Assembly (NCBI GenBank): GCA_013817065.1 | Contig: JACDDJ010000352.1 | Location: 1-5,501, forward strand | DNA from: Acidobacteriota bacterium | GTDB lineage: Bacteria > Acidobacteriota > Vicinamibacteria > Vicinamibacterales > 2-12-FULL-66-21 | Direction: 5' to 3' | Length of the DNA: 5,501 nucleotides | Shown: piece by piece, positions 5,460 to 5,501 of the stretch | How the letters are laid out: each line of letters starts with the position of its first letter | How positions within the stretch are numbered: position 1 is the stretch's first letter | Position numbers and translations under genes: made by a program | Notes under the pieces: model-generated | What the model was told of the DNA's origin: nothing | The model's database searches: none | The model's input: the letters and a program-made list of their open reading frames with translations, nothing else

Positions 5460-5501
5460 TCAGGCCACTGCGGCCTGCTCATAGTAGCGCGCCTCGTACT
5501 C
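5460..5501 (-). CDS. C-terminal tail of a probable IS3-type transposase (OrfB), partial
   Basis: Thirteen codons read EYEARYYEQAAVA and end in TGA at 5462-5460. The frame is open to the window edge. A tail of the form EYE/EFE followed by two aromatic residues and a short Ala/Gln-rich end is common in IS3-family DDE transposases, where it follows a Pro-containing motif. The catalytic DDE domain is outside the window. The call rests on this short tail plus the adjacent IS-like terminal repeat, so another protein family is possible. Confidence 0.5.
   Translation of the reverse strand, partial: EYEARYYEQAAVA

Larger units (their letters stand above)
5421..5501 (-). mobile_element. End of an IS3-family-like insertion sequence (partial, continues to the right)
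   Basis: The segment begins TGAACCGTACCG then AAAACCTCGGAGA, closely resembling the TGAACCGCCCCGG...GGAGA type of terminal inverted repeat that I recall from many IS3-family elements. An open frame with a transposase-like C-terminus ends 39 bp inside this edge, the usual arrangement at the right end of IS3 elements, where orfB stops close to the inverted repeat. The element would lie mostly beyond the window, with its transposase pointing toward the operon. The bases just outside the edge, ACT at 5418-5420 (or GACT), are the candidate target duplication. Without the other end the family call stays moderate. Confidence 0.6.

Noticed and set aside
5461..5477. Hairpin CAGGCC-ACTGC-GGCCTG as a terminator
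   Set aside because: It has a 6-bp stem with no T-run on either side and overlaps the last codons of the probable transposase, so an intrinsic terminator is not supported.

Overview
The window is a compact, GC-rich bacterial segment in which seven genes lie on the minus strand and read right to left. An insertion-sequence end and a short tandem-repeat array sit at the right edge. The lineage cannot be fixed from the sequence. The GC richness, frequent GTG starts and a methylmalonyl-CoA / acyl-CoA gene set would fit a soil-type bacterium such as an acidobacterium, but that is only an inference.

Layout in the direction of transcription (right to left). (1) 5421-5501 is the end of an IS3-like insertion sequence. 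It holds the last 13 codons of a probable transposase and a terminal inverted repeat beginning TGAACCG. (2) 5327-5420 is a tandem array of four 22-23 bp units, each carrying the identical 13-mer GCTGAGGGTGCGG, and it appears to be interrupted by the IS end. (3) 5303 to 1 is one tightly packed gene train: short-chain-type acyl-CoA dehydrogenase, MeaB-type G-protein chaperone of methylmalonyl-CoA mutase, methylmalonyl-CoA epimerase, metallo-beta-lactamase-fold hydrolase, 5'-methylthioadenosine phosphorylase, PfkB-family (adenosine-kinase-like) kinase, and the start of a DUF2085 membrane protein that runs off the left edge. Five of the six junctions are 4-nt start/stop overlaps (four GTGA, one ATGA). 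The sixth is a 3-nt gap. A single, translationally coupled operon is therefore very likely.

How the genes fit together. The first three belong to the route from branched-chain or odd-chain acyl-CoAs through methylmalonyl-CoA to succinyl-CoA. The epimerase supplies the R-isomer, and MeaB guards the B12-dependent mutase, whose own genes are not in the window. The later pair, a nucleoside phosphorylase with the adenine-type DYD motif and an adenosine-kinase-like enzyme, is purine nucleoside and methylthioadenosine salvage. One speculative link is that adenosylcobalamin enzymes can release 5'-deoxyadenosine, which some MTA phosphorylases accept. The operon might therefore couple B12-mutase maintenance to removal of its nucleoside by-product. 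The window is otherwise ordinary core metabolism. The least explained parts are the repeat array directly upstream of the operon and the IS that seems to have landed in it.
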